A stretch of DNA of 64,000 bases from Gorsachius magnificus (Eukaryota; Chordata; Aves; Pelecaniformes; Ardeidae), in NCBI GenBank assembly GCA_034008185.1, contig CM067082.1:54519586-54583585 (forward strand), in the 5' to 3' direction. The position numbers and the translations under genes are program-made. Below, piece by piece: positions 1 to 11,799 of this stretch. Position 1 is the stretch's first letter. Every line of letters starts with the position of its first letter. Under the pieces are notes generated by a model, which worked only from the letters and a program-made list of their open reading frames with translations, did not search any database and was not told the origin of the DNA.

Positions 1-600
1 TACAGGTGCGGTAATACTTCTGACAGTGGTGACAACTGAGATGTAGTCTGCATGTGTGTGTTTTTTATCACAGAATATGTAGAGCTTGTTTTACTGGGAA
101 GATCAATGAGAACTGCAAGGGAGATGAGGGGAGACTGGAGAGGGGAAGAGAGGGGAAAACAACTTGGAAGCACAACTGAAATCTCTTATCAGCTGGGAGA
201 AGCATCTGAAGACTCTGATGCCAATCACCATCTAAAAAGGCAGCTAAAATATGAATTTAATGGAAAGGAACTAGGATCTGTTCAATTATACTCTAAGGTT
301 ATGAGAACTGATTCAAGTGGAAGAGTTAAGAAACATTAATACTACAAGATCCCCAACCACGATCTCCTAATTATCTGTTGAACTATGCAATCCCAAAAGC
401 TAATACCTCTGGAGTTTCAGAAGTGCCGAGCATTTGCATTCCCCGTCAACTTTGATAAGGATTATTATATACATACATACAGTCCTTTTGAGAATCATTA
501 CCTAAATGAGAAAGGTCATGATCCAGAATTCACTCAAGTAAATTTGACCTATATTAAATAATTTTTTGTGGTTGCAATATTATTGTATGCAGTTACTTAC
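1..600 (-). other. Intron downstream of exon C (partial)
   Basis: The intron begins with a strong donor, GTAAGT at 600-595. The next exon, expected to begin with the rest of Ile then Leu-Gly-Lys, is not found here on the minus strand. The plus-strand open frame at 52-339 has no recognisable family. No repeat is identified. Confidence 0.8.
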
Positions 601-1019
601 TGTCCTCAGGTAAGTTGTTTTCCCGTTCTTCTCTCTCCATCTGTTGGCACCAGCCCTCCATACGATCTCTCTCTGCCTGAAGTAGCTTCAGAAACCAGTG
701 GCCATCTCGTGGGCACACTGACCTTTGAACAGCTTCCAGAGGATCTTCTGTGATAGAGTCAATCCAGGGGTCAGGAGGAGGTAAAATTGATGGATCAAAA
801 TCTGTATCAAAGTCATCATCCACTGCACATGCATGGTAATGGTTTCCTGACCCTTGTATGCTAACGGTAGAGGTGCTTGCATCTCGGGAAAATTGTCTTG
901 ATATTTGTCCAGAACATGTATTGTCCTCTTGAGGGTCGATTATCTCAAAGTTCTCATGGAAATCCAGGTCTGCTTGCACAGCTGTTGTTACACTATTAGA
1001 TCGTGTAAACCTGCGAAAG
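601..1019 (-). CDS. DLGAP1: DLGAP1 internal coding exon C, start of GH1 domain (140 residues)
   Basis: The exon is 419 nt. The chosen acceptor is CCAAAG| at 1021-1020; the donor is GACA|GTAAGT with GT at 600-599. The first base finishes a Cys codon, and the final A begins the Ile codon expected in the family (PED-I). Residues within the exon: CFRRFTRSNS at 1-10, a phosphorylatable basic/Ser segment; TTAVQAD at 12-18, a third, weaker dynein-light-chain-like motif; a variable acidic stretch at about 22-40; QFSRDASTSTVSIQGSGNHYHA at about 43-64; an acidic run DDDFDTDFDP at 68-77; PPPDPWID at 81-88; and from about W109 the conserved helical start of the GH1 (GKAP homology) domain, with HWFLKLLQAERDRMEGWC. 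The rest of GH1 must lie in exons beyond position 1. The acidic stretch at about 22-40 is where this copy departs most from the human sequence I remember. Frame is intact. Confidence 0.97.
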
Positions 1020-3229
1020 CTTTGGAAAGCACAAACATAAAATATTGAGAAAGCTTTTTCTAGGTAACTCGGTAAGAAAGGACTTACTCAGCCACTCCTC
1101 CTAAGACTGGCAGTCACGGGTCTCAGGCTACACTCAGGTGTTTTTTTCTTGAAATGATCAGCATAAACTTCTTTTGTCATTGCAAGCCAACAAACAAACA
1201 TTGCCCTTTTTTCCATGCAAGATCACTGTTTATATAGGCAAATACCCCTAATTGTTGTGTGGTTTAACAAAGCCAGAGGCTAGCCCAAGAGATGGCTCCT
1301 AGTGTCAGTAGCTCAGGATTTTAGGTTACCAATTAATGAGAAGTTGAAAGGGCCCAATTTTAAGAAGTGACTTATCTTTTGACTTTTAAAACTCACTCCC
1401 CTCTGAAGTTGCACAGCCAAACTCACAAGTGACATTTAAAAATCCTACATGTGAGATGAATAGGATAATAATACCAAGGAATCCGCTACCTATGTAACGT
1501 TATACATTCCATTGATAAAGAAGATAAGCATTTAAACCCAGATAAGTATTTTACATTACTTCTTCATAATCATGTACCTGCTAGTTTACTACTTCTGCAA
1601 ATACCACTGCCCTCTCTCACAATCTTAGCACCCATTCCCACCGTTAAGGCAGTTTGTTTTTCACATCCAACTCTCAGTTTCTAAATGGCCTTCTCTTTTT
1701 CACCAAAGCTGGTGTTCTCAGTCGCTGCCTCTGTTACCCTCGTCATGATGGCTGCTACCCCCTAGGTAGCTGCCTTTCCCTTTGCATTGTTTCCCCATGT
1801 TGGAGCCTCTGAAGACAGAGAGCAAACCCCGAGAGTAAAGGAAAAAGCAGGGGAGAGAGGAGATTTGGGGCTTTGGGTGGGTTTTCTTTATGTAAACAGC
1901 ACCCCAAATTCTGCAGTCCAAGGCATCTGAGGTGAAGACGCTGACAGAGAAGGAGCAGAGGGAAGTGTAAGGAGTGAGGGGCGCCTAATGCTATTGCAGG
2001 GGGTGGTAATGAGAGCAGATATGACAAGCAGTAAATTGTGAAGGGAATGAGAGGAAAATCTGCAGGCAAATAATTACAGAGGGTTGGGGTAACTCTTAGA
2101 AACTGATGCACCAAGGAACACAGGAAAAGTACAGGAGAGGCAGACATCTATCTGTCTTGCCCCATGATGAAAGGAGATAAAGAAGGTAGAATCATAAAGT
2201 AAGTAACGTAGATGCTACTTAAATTAGCAATTTTTAAGCTGCAGAATGAGCATAGTTTTGAACCGAATAGGGACAGATTCCCACCCCTTCTTCTTATGAA
2301 TCCAGGATGCCTGCGCGCTCACGCAGCTGGTACTTCACTTCTAATTTGTTCACAATCTCACATTAACTCTTGAAACCAGTGTTAGGACCCATTTTGCTGT
2401 GATATTTTGGCTGGTTTTCCCTTACCAATTCTATTTTTAGTTTGAGCTCAAGCAGCAGTGAAAATGCTGAGGAGACAGTGACGCTGGATGCTGGGCACCA
2501 TTTTATAGGCCACCTTCCACTGAAAAGCAATAGCCCATTAGACAAGTCCAACTGACAGCAAAACTTTGTCAAGTGTAGTTAGTCTGCAGCTGGGGAGGGA
2601 GCAGATGGAAGGATGCTGAGCAAGAATTTCATGTCCTGTATACCTCACGCATCCAGATACCTCAGGAGGAGTGCAGCGTGCTTCAGGGGGGATTGCATTG
2701 AGTCCTGCTGCTAGAGTAAATTAGCTGCTGTTGATCTGAGGCTTTGGGAGGAGTAGAGCAAAGCAAAACAGGAGCTGAGCAGGGTACTTGAACTAATAAA
2801 AGACACCAGTTCCTCTGCAGAAAAAAACTCCAAGTAGCTTCTCAGACACACCAATCCCTGGAAAACCTTAATAATAGATTGTGTGTATTTTTTTTATAAT
2901 GGCCTAGAATACAAACATCTTAATGTAGCACCTGCTGCTTGCAGTTCTTTTGGAACAGGTGTTGTTAAATGATGCAAAAGTCACGGTTATGCCACCATCG
3001 TTTTGCATGAGCAAACCGGAAAATATGGAGCGAGCAGAACTCTTCAGCTCGATAGTATTTATCTTTTGACAAGCAGAGCAAAGCATTTTGCTATGGACCA
3101 ATACGGCAGAAAAAGTTCAGAAGAGAGGACAAGGATCATTGGAGATATGGTATGGCTTCCACAGGAGGAAAGAGGTTTCTTGGTTTAGAAAACAGATGGC
3201 TGAGGAGGGATATGAGAGCCCTATGAAAT
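1020..3229 (-). other. Intron between exons B and C, part 1: no gene
   Basis: The intron's 3' end is here, with a moderately T-rich tract before the acceptor at 1020-1021. The rest is ordinary intron with T-rich and GA-rich patches, and I recognise no repeat family. Overlapping minus-strand frames at 1718-2147 are low-complexity Leu/Ser/Pro translations of a CT-rich stretch and are not credible genes. Confidence 0.7.
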
Positions 3230-3645
3230 CCTGACTAGGTGATGCTTCACCGTTTCACAGAGTGCAAGAACCGTGAGGAGGAAGGCAGCTGGTTGCAAGG
3301 CTTGGAGGTATAAAGTTTTAAATCTAGTGAAAGGAAGCACTTCTTCACACAATGTGTAATTAAATTGCCACTGGATCCTGGGAAAACTGAAGGTAAAAAT
3401 AGGTTCAAAGAAAACCTGATCAAATTCACAGGAGATAGGTCCAGGAAGAGCTATTACACAGATGTCATATCTGGTTTAGGAAGTCCCTGAACAACAGACT
3501 GCTAAATTGGGAAGGTCTACTGGGAGAAGTAGTGCTTTATACACACCCTTTATACTTTTCCTTTACACACACTCCTTTATACTTTCCCAAAGTATCTGCT
3601 ACTGGCCCCTGGCAGAGAAAAGCTGTTAGACTGGTATTAGTGGTT
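3230..3645 (+). mobile_element. Ancient CR1/L3-type LINE, 3' UTR fragment
   Basis: Read on the plus strand, this resembles the terminal UTR shared by old amniote CR1-like LINEs. It contains the aged forms of 'cacttcttcacacaa...', 'ggttcaaagaaaacctgat', 'ggagataggtcc', 'ggctattac' and 'tctgctactggcc...gacag', in the right order. It is heavily diverged and has a small internal duplication near 3539-3588 (two copies of a ttacacac...cctttatactttcc segment). No coding part remains. It lies antisense to DLGAP1. Boundaries are approximate. Confidence 0.7.
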
Positions 3646-5380
3646 TGAAAGACTTTAGCTTTAGGCTGACATTACAATGAAAATCTTCTGGTCCAGCCTG
3701 TGCTAGTTTTTTTAAAAATTGCCTTAATTTGGCCACCAACCCGACAAATCCCTTATCTGCATTGAAGTGCGTGCATGCATACACAGACACACAGACACAG
3801 GCCCACGAATGTGTGTGCCCACACAGGCACATACTCACACGGGATTTCTTTTCAGTCATTTAGTCAGGGTTCACTGAGAGCCAAGTACATGGTGTACTCT
3901 TCTACACCTTCCAGGGTACTGGAGAGAAAAGCAAATCCCTCAATCCAGCCTCGTTCTTCTCTGCGCCCCTACCTCCAAATCACAGCTGCCTTCTACTTTC
4001 CCCAGTGCCCTACACTTTGCTAGCCTTCTATTTTAGATGACCATTTGTAACACCCTGGCTTTTCAGCGCACACCAAATCCCAAATGTGAAAATATCAAGG
4101 TCTACTTGCCAAAAGGATGTATCGCTGGAGGCACCACATTTCAAAGCCTTCAGGAGTGTGCTCTTACTGGGTTCAGTATGCACTAGTACCACCAAAACCA
4201 GACTCTGCTCAATAAATAAAATAGAATGACCTACTTTTTTTTTTCCTTTGTTTTATCTATATAATAGTATGCTACAGGCTTGCTCGACAGCTTCTTGGCA
4301 CTGGATTTTGTAGCCTATCTGTCTTCAAAAGAAAAGCAACTTGGCAATAGAATATAGCATTGGTTCAAAATTAAAAAAAATACTGCCAAGGAAATGTATG
4401 TTGAATGAAATGGAAATGCAGGAAGACACCCATTATCTGCCTACCTCCAGCACATCCATATAAACTGCCTAATAGATGGTAATTTTAGTCTCTGACTTAG
4501 CTTCCTCACTCACTTCCAGGATATTTTACTCTTACAAAATATCTTTTGTGTCCCACGTAAGCCTTTTTTTTTGTTCTGCTCTCCGTTAGAACTCCATACC
4601 CCAGGAAAGTGGCTGAAGCTAATGCCTAAGTTTTCACTGTTTCTGCACATAGAAAACACTCACAGGTCTACCTAAAAAAAAAAAAAAAAAAAAAAGCTTT
4701 CATAAATTGCTGGTAATCGTTAAAAACAGGGATTTGCTTCTTCCTCTGCTTTCGGGCTTGGCGCTTTTGTAATCAGTTGTGCCCTGCAGGCACAAGGTGT
4801 AATAATTACAGCTTCAGAGAACGACAGCAGATATCTGGCCTAAGGTGCAGAAAGCCATGAAACCTCAGACTGGATAAACCAGTATGGAGAACAACAGCAC
4901 GGTGTGTTTTGAACAGCAACAACGGGGTCACTTGTTAGCATTCGAGACTGTTTCTAAGTCTTCGTTTGCTTTCTTTTGAAAAACATGTTTACACTTCAAC
5001 TCTGAGAACTTCTTTCTTTCCTAAAAAAAAATCCCCAAACCCAGAAAAGATCTAGGTTTCAAACTGACTGACGCATGGTGAGCCTCGGAGGCGCTTACAT
5101 TAAATTCGGCTTCCCTCACTTTACCCATTGGCTGTACTCTTTCTTGGTTGTGGGCTTTCCTGCTAAGGTTGCAGCCTCTGTCAGCAGAACAAAATAAACT
5201 GAGGAGTTAGCAATATGGTACCATGTCTTCTAGTGGCAGGATCTTCAGCCATACATCTTTGAGCTCTGCAATCTTTTGTGCTTTGCTCTATCCGTACCCC
5301 TTCTCCCATTCACATAGTCTTTTTTCATCACCCTAGAGTCTTAGCAGGGAAACTCTAATCCCTTATGGCAATGTTAGACT
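3646..5380. other. Intron sequence, no gene
   Basis: There is a short CA-rich, purine-pyrimidine alternating patch at about 3770-3842, a 22-nt A run at 4674-4695, and otherwise plain intron. Short open frames on both strands across 3626-4023 reflect the CA-rich patch only. Confidence 0.7.
4674..4695 (+). repeat. A22 homopolymer
   Basis: An uninterrupted run of 22 A bases. No upstream polyadenylation signal with coding remnant is seen, so I do not call a retroposed gene copy. Confidence 0.95.
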
Positions 5381-6925
5381 GTTTCAGTTGGAAGGGACCT
5401 ACAATGATGATCTAGTCTGACTGCCTGACGAATTCAGGGCTGACCAAAGGTTAAAAAATGTTGTTAAGGGCATTGCCCAAATGCCTCTTAAACACCGACA
5501 GGCTTGGGGCATTGACCACCTCTCTGGGACACCTGTCCCAGTGTTTGACCACCCTCTCAGTAAAGAAATGCTTCCTCATGCTTCCAGTCTAAACCTCCCT
5601 TGGTGCAGCTTTGAACCATTCCCATATGTGCTGTTACTGGATTCCAGGGAGAAAAGCTCAGCACCTCCCTCTCGCTTCCCCTCCTCAGGAAGCTGCAGAG
5701 AGCAAGGAGGTTGCCCCTCAGCCTCCTTTTCTCCAAGCTAGACAAACCCAAAGTCCCCAGCCGCCCCTCACAGGACATGCCTGCCAGCCCTTGCACCAGC
5801 TTTGTTGCCCTCCTCCCTGGAGCATTAAGGCCCTTCACAGCGCTTAAATGGTGGGGCCCAGAACTGCACACGGTGCTCCAGGTGAGGCCGCACTAAGGCT
5901 GAATACAGCGGGATAATCACCTCTTGTGAGCAGCTGGTGATGCTGTGCGTGATGCACCCCAGGATGGGGTTTGCCCTCTGGGCTGCCAGGGCACGCTGCT
6001 GGCTCACACTGAGCCTGCTGCCCACCCGCACCCCCAGCTCCCCCTCTGTAGGGCTGCTCGCCAGCCACGCCTCTCCCAGTTTATACCTGTGCCCAGCATT
6101 ACTCTGTCCTAGGTGCAGGATCCAGCACCTGGACTTGTTAAATTTCATCCTACTAGTCATTGCCCAGTGCTCCAATCTATCCAGATCTCTCTGCAAGGCC
6201 TCTTGTCCCTCAGGACAGTCAACTGCACCTCCCATTTTGGTATCATCAGCAAACTTGCTAATGGTGCATTCAACTCCTGCATCCAGATCATCGATAAATA
6301 TACTGAACAGAGCTGGCCCTAGAACTGAACCCTGAGGAATAATAGTGACTGGACACCGAGAAGATGTTGTCCCATTCACCACAACCCTTTGAGCCCTGCC
6401 CTTCAGCCAGTTCTTCACCCAGTGCACCATGAACCTGCTCAACCCACAGTTGGACAACTTGTCCAGAAGGATGCTGTGAGGGACAGTAACAAAAGCCTTA
6501 CTAAACCCTAGAAAAACTACATCCACTGCCTTCCCTTCATCCACTGGGTGGGTGACCTTCTCATAGAAGGATATCGGATGAGTTAAACAGGACTTTCCCT
6601 CTTTAAACCCATGTTGACTGTGCCTGATGATTTCATTATCCTTTAAATGCCTTTCAATAGTATGCAGTATAATCTTCATAATTTTTCCAGGTTAGACTAA
6701 TGGGTCTGTAGGTTCCTGGGTCTTACCTCATACCCTTCTTATAAATTGGAATAACACTGGCTAGCTTCCAGTCAGCAGGGTCCTCCCCAGACTCCCAAGA
6801 CCTTTGGTAGGTGATCGAGAGTGGTCCTGCCATAACATCCACTAGCTCCTTCAGTTCACTGGGATGAATCCCATCAGGCCCCACGGGCTTGTGAACATTC
6901 AGCTGATACAGCTAGCCCCTTACAA
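5381..6925 (-). mobile_element. CR1 LINE, 5'-truncated, with broken reverse transcriptase
   Basis: About 1.5 kb of an avian CR1 element in the same orientation as DLGAP1. The 3' end is at 5381, where the plus strand reads ttcagttggaagggacc. The 5' end fades at about 6925, just upstream of the region encoding VGPDGIHP, so more than half of the full-length element is missing (5' truncation, usual for CR1). Coding similarity runs from there through the IPIYKKG segment (followed by an in-frame stop near 6730), the reverse transcriptase core, and the C-terminal SLEKRRLRG segment in a different frame. No clear ATTCT-type tail remains at 5381. Confidence 0.95.
5825..6679 (-). pseudogene. CR1 reverse transcriptase remnant, catalytically dead
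   Basis: An open stretch of 284 codons covering the RT core. Motifs in order: RHSQHGF at 19-25, a motif A region at 56-64, PQGSVLGP at 115-122, and FADDTK at 143-148 (motif C with both Asp present). Motif A in CR1-type enzymes normally reads DFSKAFD. Here it reads GFSKAFV, with GGG at 6508-6506 and GTT at 6490-6488, so the metal-binding Asp is gone. The frame breaks downstream near 5840-5850, and the C-terminal part (LSSLEKRRLRG at about 5730-5770) continues in another frame. Upstream coding also has stops. There is no endonuclease domain. It is a decayed passenger in the intron with no cellular role inferred. Confidence 0.93.
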
Positions 6926-8480
6926 TGTCAGTGCCCAAACAAATGGATGCAATCCAAGAAAACAATATTCCTGCTCCAACCCCACTCCCCACAGCAGCTC
7001 ATCTTCATCCATTGCCCAGAAGCCACAAGCCATGCTTGTGATCCATGGCACCTGAAGCCTCCTCCCTGTCTCCCCTGGGATCCCCAAGGGAAAGGCAGGA
7101 GCCCCTGGTGCACTCAGTGTCCCTGGGGATACCCCATTGCAGACCACAATGCCCCATTGCAGACCACAATGTCCCATTCTGGGACACAGGGGCGGAACAG
7201 TACAAGGCAGGAGCAGGGTGAGTGGTGCCGCGTTCATGGCTGTCTCAGTGCCTGCAGGACCTGGGTCCGCTACTAATAAATAACAATGTCAGAATTTCAA
7301 CTAATGTCCCTGCTTCCACGCTCTGCCCAGCTTCTCCCTCTCTCACCACTCATTGAGATAGTACTGCAACGCTGATGCCAGGCTATGCTTGAATAAGAAA
7401 GCCCTTTGCACTGAGAGGTTCCAGACCTACCCAAGACTCTATCAACATGGGCCCAGCTCCTCGGCAGTGGTCATCCCCCCAGCAGAGAGCAGCCAAGAAG
7501 GGGCAAAGAAAGCAGGTATGCTGTGGCAGGAAGCTGAGGCCTTAGCAGAGTTCGCCACTGCCATGTCCCCACTGTCCCCTGCAGACCTGCCATCCTCAGA
7601 TGGCCCCTCCACTCCCCTAGCATGGCAGTAGCAGAGCCCACCAGGCTTGGGAACCAACACCCACAGGGCTCAACCTGCCACTGCTGCAGCAAGTCCGTCC
7701 CTGCTCTACATGCCCACAGAGCTGTCCATGCCTGGGAGCGCTGAGCTGCTGCACGGCCCACCCCAGGGCTGTGCTCCCCTCTATCCATCCTGCTGACACG
7801 TGGTGTGGTTCCCAGTGACCGAGAGGGTGGGCAGCCATCCAGCCCCATCGCCCTGGCAGGACACCCCTCCTTGTTTGGTATCCAACAGAGGCTTGAAGTC
7901 CAAGATGTAAGGGAGTGTGGGGAAACCAGGGAGGTTTCCAGGGAAAGGAAATATCTAATGCCGTGTGGGGACACCACTTGGCCGCTTTACACACAGAGAT
8001 CCCATAAGCACTTTTTTTTTTTTTAAACCATATATTGGTTTGCAGAGCAGAGGGTGCTGGCTCAGCCTCCCACCAGGGCCAGGGCTGGAGGAGAGAGGTT
8101 GGCTATTGCCAACGAGCAGGGTCTGATCAGAAATTTAGGGCAAATTCTGCAAATGCCAGGCTTGGGGCAGCCCAGCAGCAGGCTGAGAGCCACCAGGGCT
8201 GTAAGGGTTTGCTCTGATCACAGGCAGCCATGGCTGGGGAAGGAAATTGGCTGTGTCAGAGCCAGTGGCTGGTTCACCTTCTGTTGACCAGAGTGCAGTT
8301 CCTCCCCAACCATGCGTGGGGTGGCTGGAGGTGCAGAAACTGGATCCCACCAGGGTGGGACTGGGCAGGGGCAGAGCACCCTCAGCACCCTGCTCTCTCC
8401 AGATGGGGTCTCTTTCAGGCCAGACACCCCTCAGCCAAGGGCCTCACAGAAGCCAGAGAAAATGGAGAAGAACCATATGT
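6926..8480. other. GC-rich intronic block next to the CR1, origin unknown
   Basis: This block is clearly richer in G and C than the flanking intron and has many CCC/GGG runs and CAGG/CCTG words. Both strands are open for 60-168 codons in several frames, which is typical of GC-rich noncoding DNA. The longest frame (minus, 7471-7977) shows no domain, and competing frames overlap it. A 20-bp tandem pair sits at 7132-7171. The block begins where the CR1 ends. I do not recognise a family. Confidence 0.5.
7132..7178 (+). repeat. 20-bp tandem repeat, two copies plus a partial third
   Basis: The unit ccccattgcagaccacaatg occurs at 7132-7151 and 7152-7171, identical, followed by a partial copy to about 7178. 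Perfect identity suggests a recent duplication. Confidence 0.95.
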
Positions 8481-11400
8481 CTATAGTCTTAGTCTCCCAT
8501 GGCAGTGTTCTTGCTTCAGAAACTACCATTATTTCAGCATTCATAAATTCTTATGATGGCAAACCAATTACAATAACCAGCTGATGGTATGACTAGGAGC
8601 AATGAGCAAGACAATTTTTCTGGTGGGGATGTAATGGGATGAGATCTTGGGGCAGACAAGGTAAAATGCAAGAGAGACTAAAAGTGATTACAGAGCTATG
8701 GGACAGAGAGTCCCTTGTTCAATAAGAATGTGTGCTAACTGGCCTGGCACAATATACGACTTCTTCTTTTCTGGTTCAGTAGAACTGGTTGACATCCAAC
8801 AACTCAATTATCTACTGTAAGTGAGGAATGGAAGGTGGTCCCCTGAGGTCAAGAAGAAGTCGCAGGTAGAGAGAAAGGACAAACAGAAATGGACAGAAAT
8901 GGAAGACCCCTGAGATTGCACTGATCAGCTTCAATAGATACACATTTCAAAATTGCCCTGGAAAGGGTGGATCATGTGAGGAAAGGGGAAGAGCATTTTG
9001 GCTGGGGTTTTGCTGGCATCATGGGGGAGATCAGGTGAGAGATAAAAGCATAACAGCACAACGATCATGAGGTTACTGTCGAAAGAAATGCATACCATTT
9101 TTTCTCCACGAGAAGGACTGGACAGAGGTACTCTATATAAATGCTAGAAATCACAGAGCTGCACTTAGGGAATGGGTAGAAAAAAAGATTATTGAGAGCA
9201 GGCAGCATAAAAAACTAAAGATAAGACAAATAGCGGTGATGGATCCAGCTGTAATATGGTCAGGTAGTGGTAGGCACATTTATCCTTTGAGCAGTACAAG
9301 AGGAGGAGGACTTGGAGGAGGACTCAGAATCATTTGTCTTGGCAGGAAGCCCAGGTTACAGAAAGTGAAGGGCTAATGAAAAGTCTGAGTTGAGATGGAA
9401 GATGGAAGAGATAGAGCTGTTTTCTGAAGATGCTCTGGTTTTGAGCTACTTAGATCAAGAAACAGAGGCAAAATCTTTTGCTTACTTGCTCCAAGCACAG
9501 AAGCAGGAATCATTAAAAGGACGTGAGGAGGTAAGACTTCTTAGTTAGAATGACAGAATGACAGTCATATGAGGTGAGGGAAAGGGGGAGGAAAAAGCCG
9601 GAAGCAAAGAAGAGGAGTGAAACAAATTTTGTGTGTAGGCTTTTGGTGCATTAAGCAAAGAACTTGTTTTATAGCAGTGCACTTAATAGCTTAGACAGTG
9701 TCCTGGTTTCGGACGACAAGACGGGCGCGGAAACATGGTCAATTTACAGTATTTATCCTCTTTGCCGTGTCATTCTTCTCTTCTTATTTTATATTTATTT
9801 AATATTTCTGAAGCCTGGAAGATTTTTAAAAACAGTCATTTGTCAAAGATTCAACTCAAAAGGGCTTTTCTGAGGGTCTGCAGATGTTACGGTGCAGGGG
9901 CAGGGAAGAATGCACTGTATTTACAATTCTATTCCTGTAACAGATAATCAATACATTGTGCTCTGCTGTGTTGAAAAAAAAGGAATATGAGTGCCAAACT
10001 GTGATGATAAGCCCTTTGTGTCTTGAGCGCACTCATTTTCTAAGGATTAGGGGCTGTCCTTTATCAGCCAGTTCAGTTCTGAAAGTCCATGATAGATTGC
10101 TGTTCGCCCGGCTCCTCCAAACAGCAGCAACCACAACTTTATCAGCAAGGAAACCCCCAAACACAGCTGTCAGTAGGTAATGCAGAAATATTGCTTTCTC
10201 AGGGCAGAACCTCACAGGCAAATCTTACCTTTTTCTCCAGAGCAATAAAAACTGCAATAGAAAGAGGACTTTGGAAGTAAGGTATTTGCAAACAGCCATT
10301 TCTTTCTTTCTCTGTTTTTCTAGGTTTTTTTGGCTGGTTTTTTTTTTTTTTTTTGAGGGGAGGGGGAAGGTTGGGCTTTCAGTGTAGTTATTTCCTTTGT
10401 GCTCAGGCGGAAGGGGAATGGTCCTTCAGCATCTATTCGAATGTGCTCACTTACCTAGGGCTGAAAGAGTTGTGGGTAGATGTGGCTAAGGTCTAATACA
10501 TAAAGAAATGTTTGCCAGCAAGAGATGTTTTAGCAGGTTAATGAGGAACTTGGTAACAGCCTAGCAGGGTCATTGCAAAATCGCATTTCTTTTTGCTGAA
10601 ATCACTTCAGCCTTTTAAAACCACAGGAAAATACTCTGCTACTTTACAGGGAGGTTTTGTTGAATTGAAAATGGTGTAGATAACGTGGTATTTTTGAGCT
10701 TTTTTAGCAGATGTAGGAAAATTACAGTGTGAAAATGGACATCTCTACTCCTTACTGCAGCCAGCGGGCCAGGGGAGGACAGAGGGCCCTAATTTTGTCA
10801 ACTCAGATTTGCTGCACCCAGGTTTTCTCTGGAGAGATTTTAAGGGCAACCCTTCCCTCACCAACAAGCGATACTGGCCCAAGGCTTCTCCAACACTACG
10901 GTACAGCGAGTTGTCAACAAAATGAGGATCCAAAAGTTATGCTGTGCCCAAACAGCTTGCGAAAAATGAACAGAGACTTGGGTGGGTGCTCGCAGCGGCA
11001 GCAGCAATGGGCAGGCCTGCATGCTCAGAGGCGAGGGGAGCATCCGGCTTCTCTTCGGGCACTGAGCCCAGCTTTGGGCAGGAATTAGGGTTTGCAGATG
11101 CGGTCAAGTGCTCACAGACTTTGTGTCTGGAAAGCGCCATGCACAGTTATGCTGCCCTGCAACGTAACTGCAATTTGTCATGCAAAAGAAACATAACCCT
11201 TGAAGACATCAACTATTCTAGATTTTTTTTTTCCATTTTTATTGGAGCATATTTGTTCGATAATTCAAGTTACGCTGCAGATTGGAGGGAGAAACGAGTT
11301 TTACAGGCTTGCTTTTTAATCTCAACAATTTTTGCAGGGGAGCAGTTGTAATGCAGAGATGTCTGGGTGAGATACCTGAGCAAAAGCAATCAGTTTGGCT

Positions 11401-11799
11401 CTGCCACTGCACTTCTGTATGTGGCTGAAATTATTTTGCTGAGAAACAGGGTGAACTTCCCCATCAACTCTATGCTGCTGCAGTCATCCTGAGACTAACC
11501 CTCCAGCTGCACCACCTTCCACTGATTAGGTAGATTTTCTGGGGAAAAAGAACTTATGAAATGTATATTGACCTTCAAAATATGTGGCACTTCTCTTCCA
11601 GTTCTCCCATTGATCCTGAAAATTCCCCTCTGAGAAATAAGAGCTCCAGCATTTACAAGACTCGGCTTTTCAGCTGGGTGATCTAACAGTTCGTCCAGGA
11701 AGCAGGTTTATATGGTCATGCATGCAGGAACTAGGGCTCTTAAAAATTAGTTGTGGCATAATTATTTACTCTAGCAAAACAGTATTAACTTTTACTCAC
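8481..11799 (-). other. Intron between exons B and C, part 2: no gene
   Basis: AT-leaning intron. It contains a T17 run at 10338-10354 followed by a G-rich stretch (gaggggagggggaagg), and a tract open in several frames at 10729-11351 without a recognisable domain. The intron's donor lies at 11799. No repeat family is recognised. Confidence 0.7.
10338..10370 (+). repeat. T17 run followed by G-rich tract
   Basis: Seventeen T bases, then GAGGGGAGGGGGAAGG. This is a low-complexity junction with two G-runs, too short for a full G-quadruplex by itself. Confidence 0.9.

Noticed and set aside
1088..1180. Possible extra micro-exon upstream of exon C: an open minus-strand stretch with DHFKK-like residues before a GTAAGT
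   Set aside because: There is no acceptor AG or polypyrimidine tract at its 5' side, a TGA overlaps the donor, and the intron left before exon C would be only about 68 nt. Resemblance to exon A's KKDHFKKN is coincidental.
4674..4695. A22 run as the tail of a processed pseudogene
   Set aside because: No coding similarity or polyadenylation signal with target duplication next to it. The same holds for the runs at 27132-27150 and 50511-50533.
7471..7977. Minus-strand frame of 168 codons in the GC-rich block
   Set aside because: GC-rich DNA has few stops; frames on both strands overlap it, and the translation is low-complexity with no recognisable domain.
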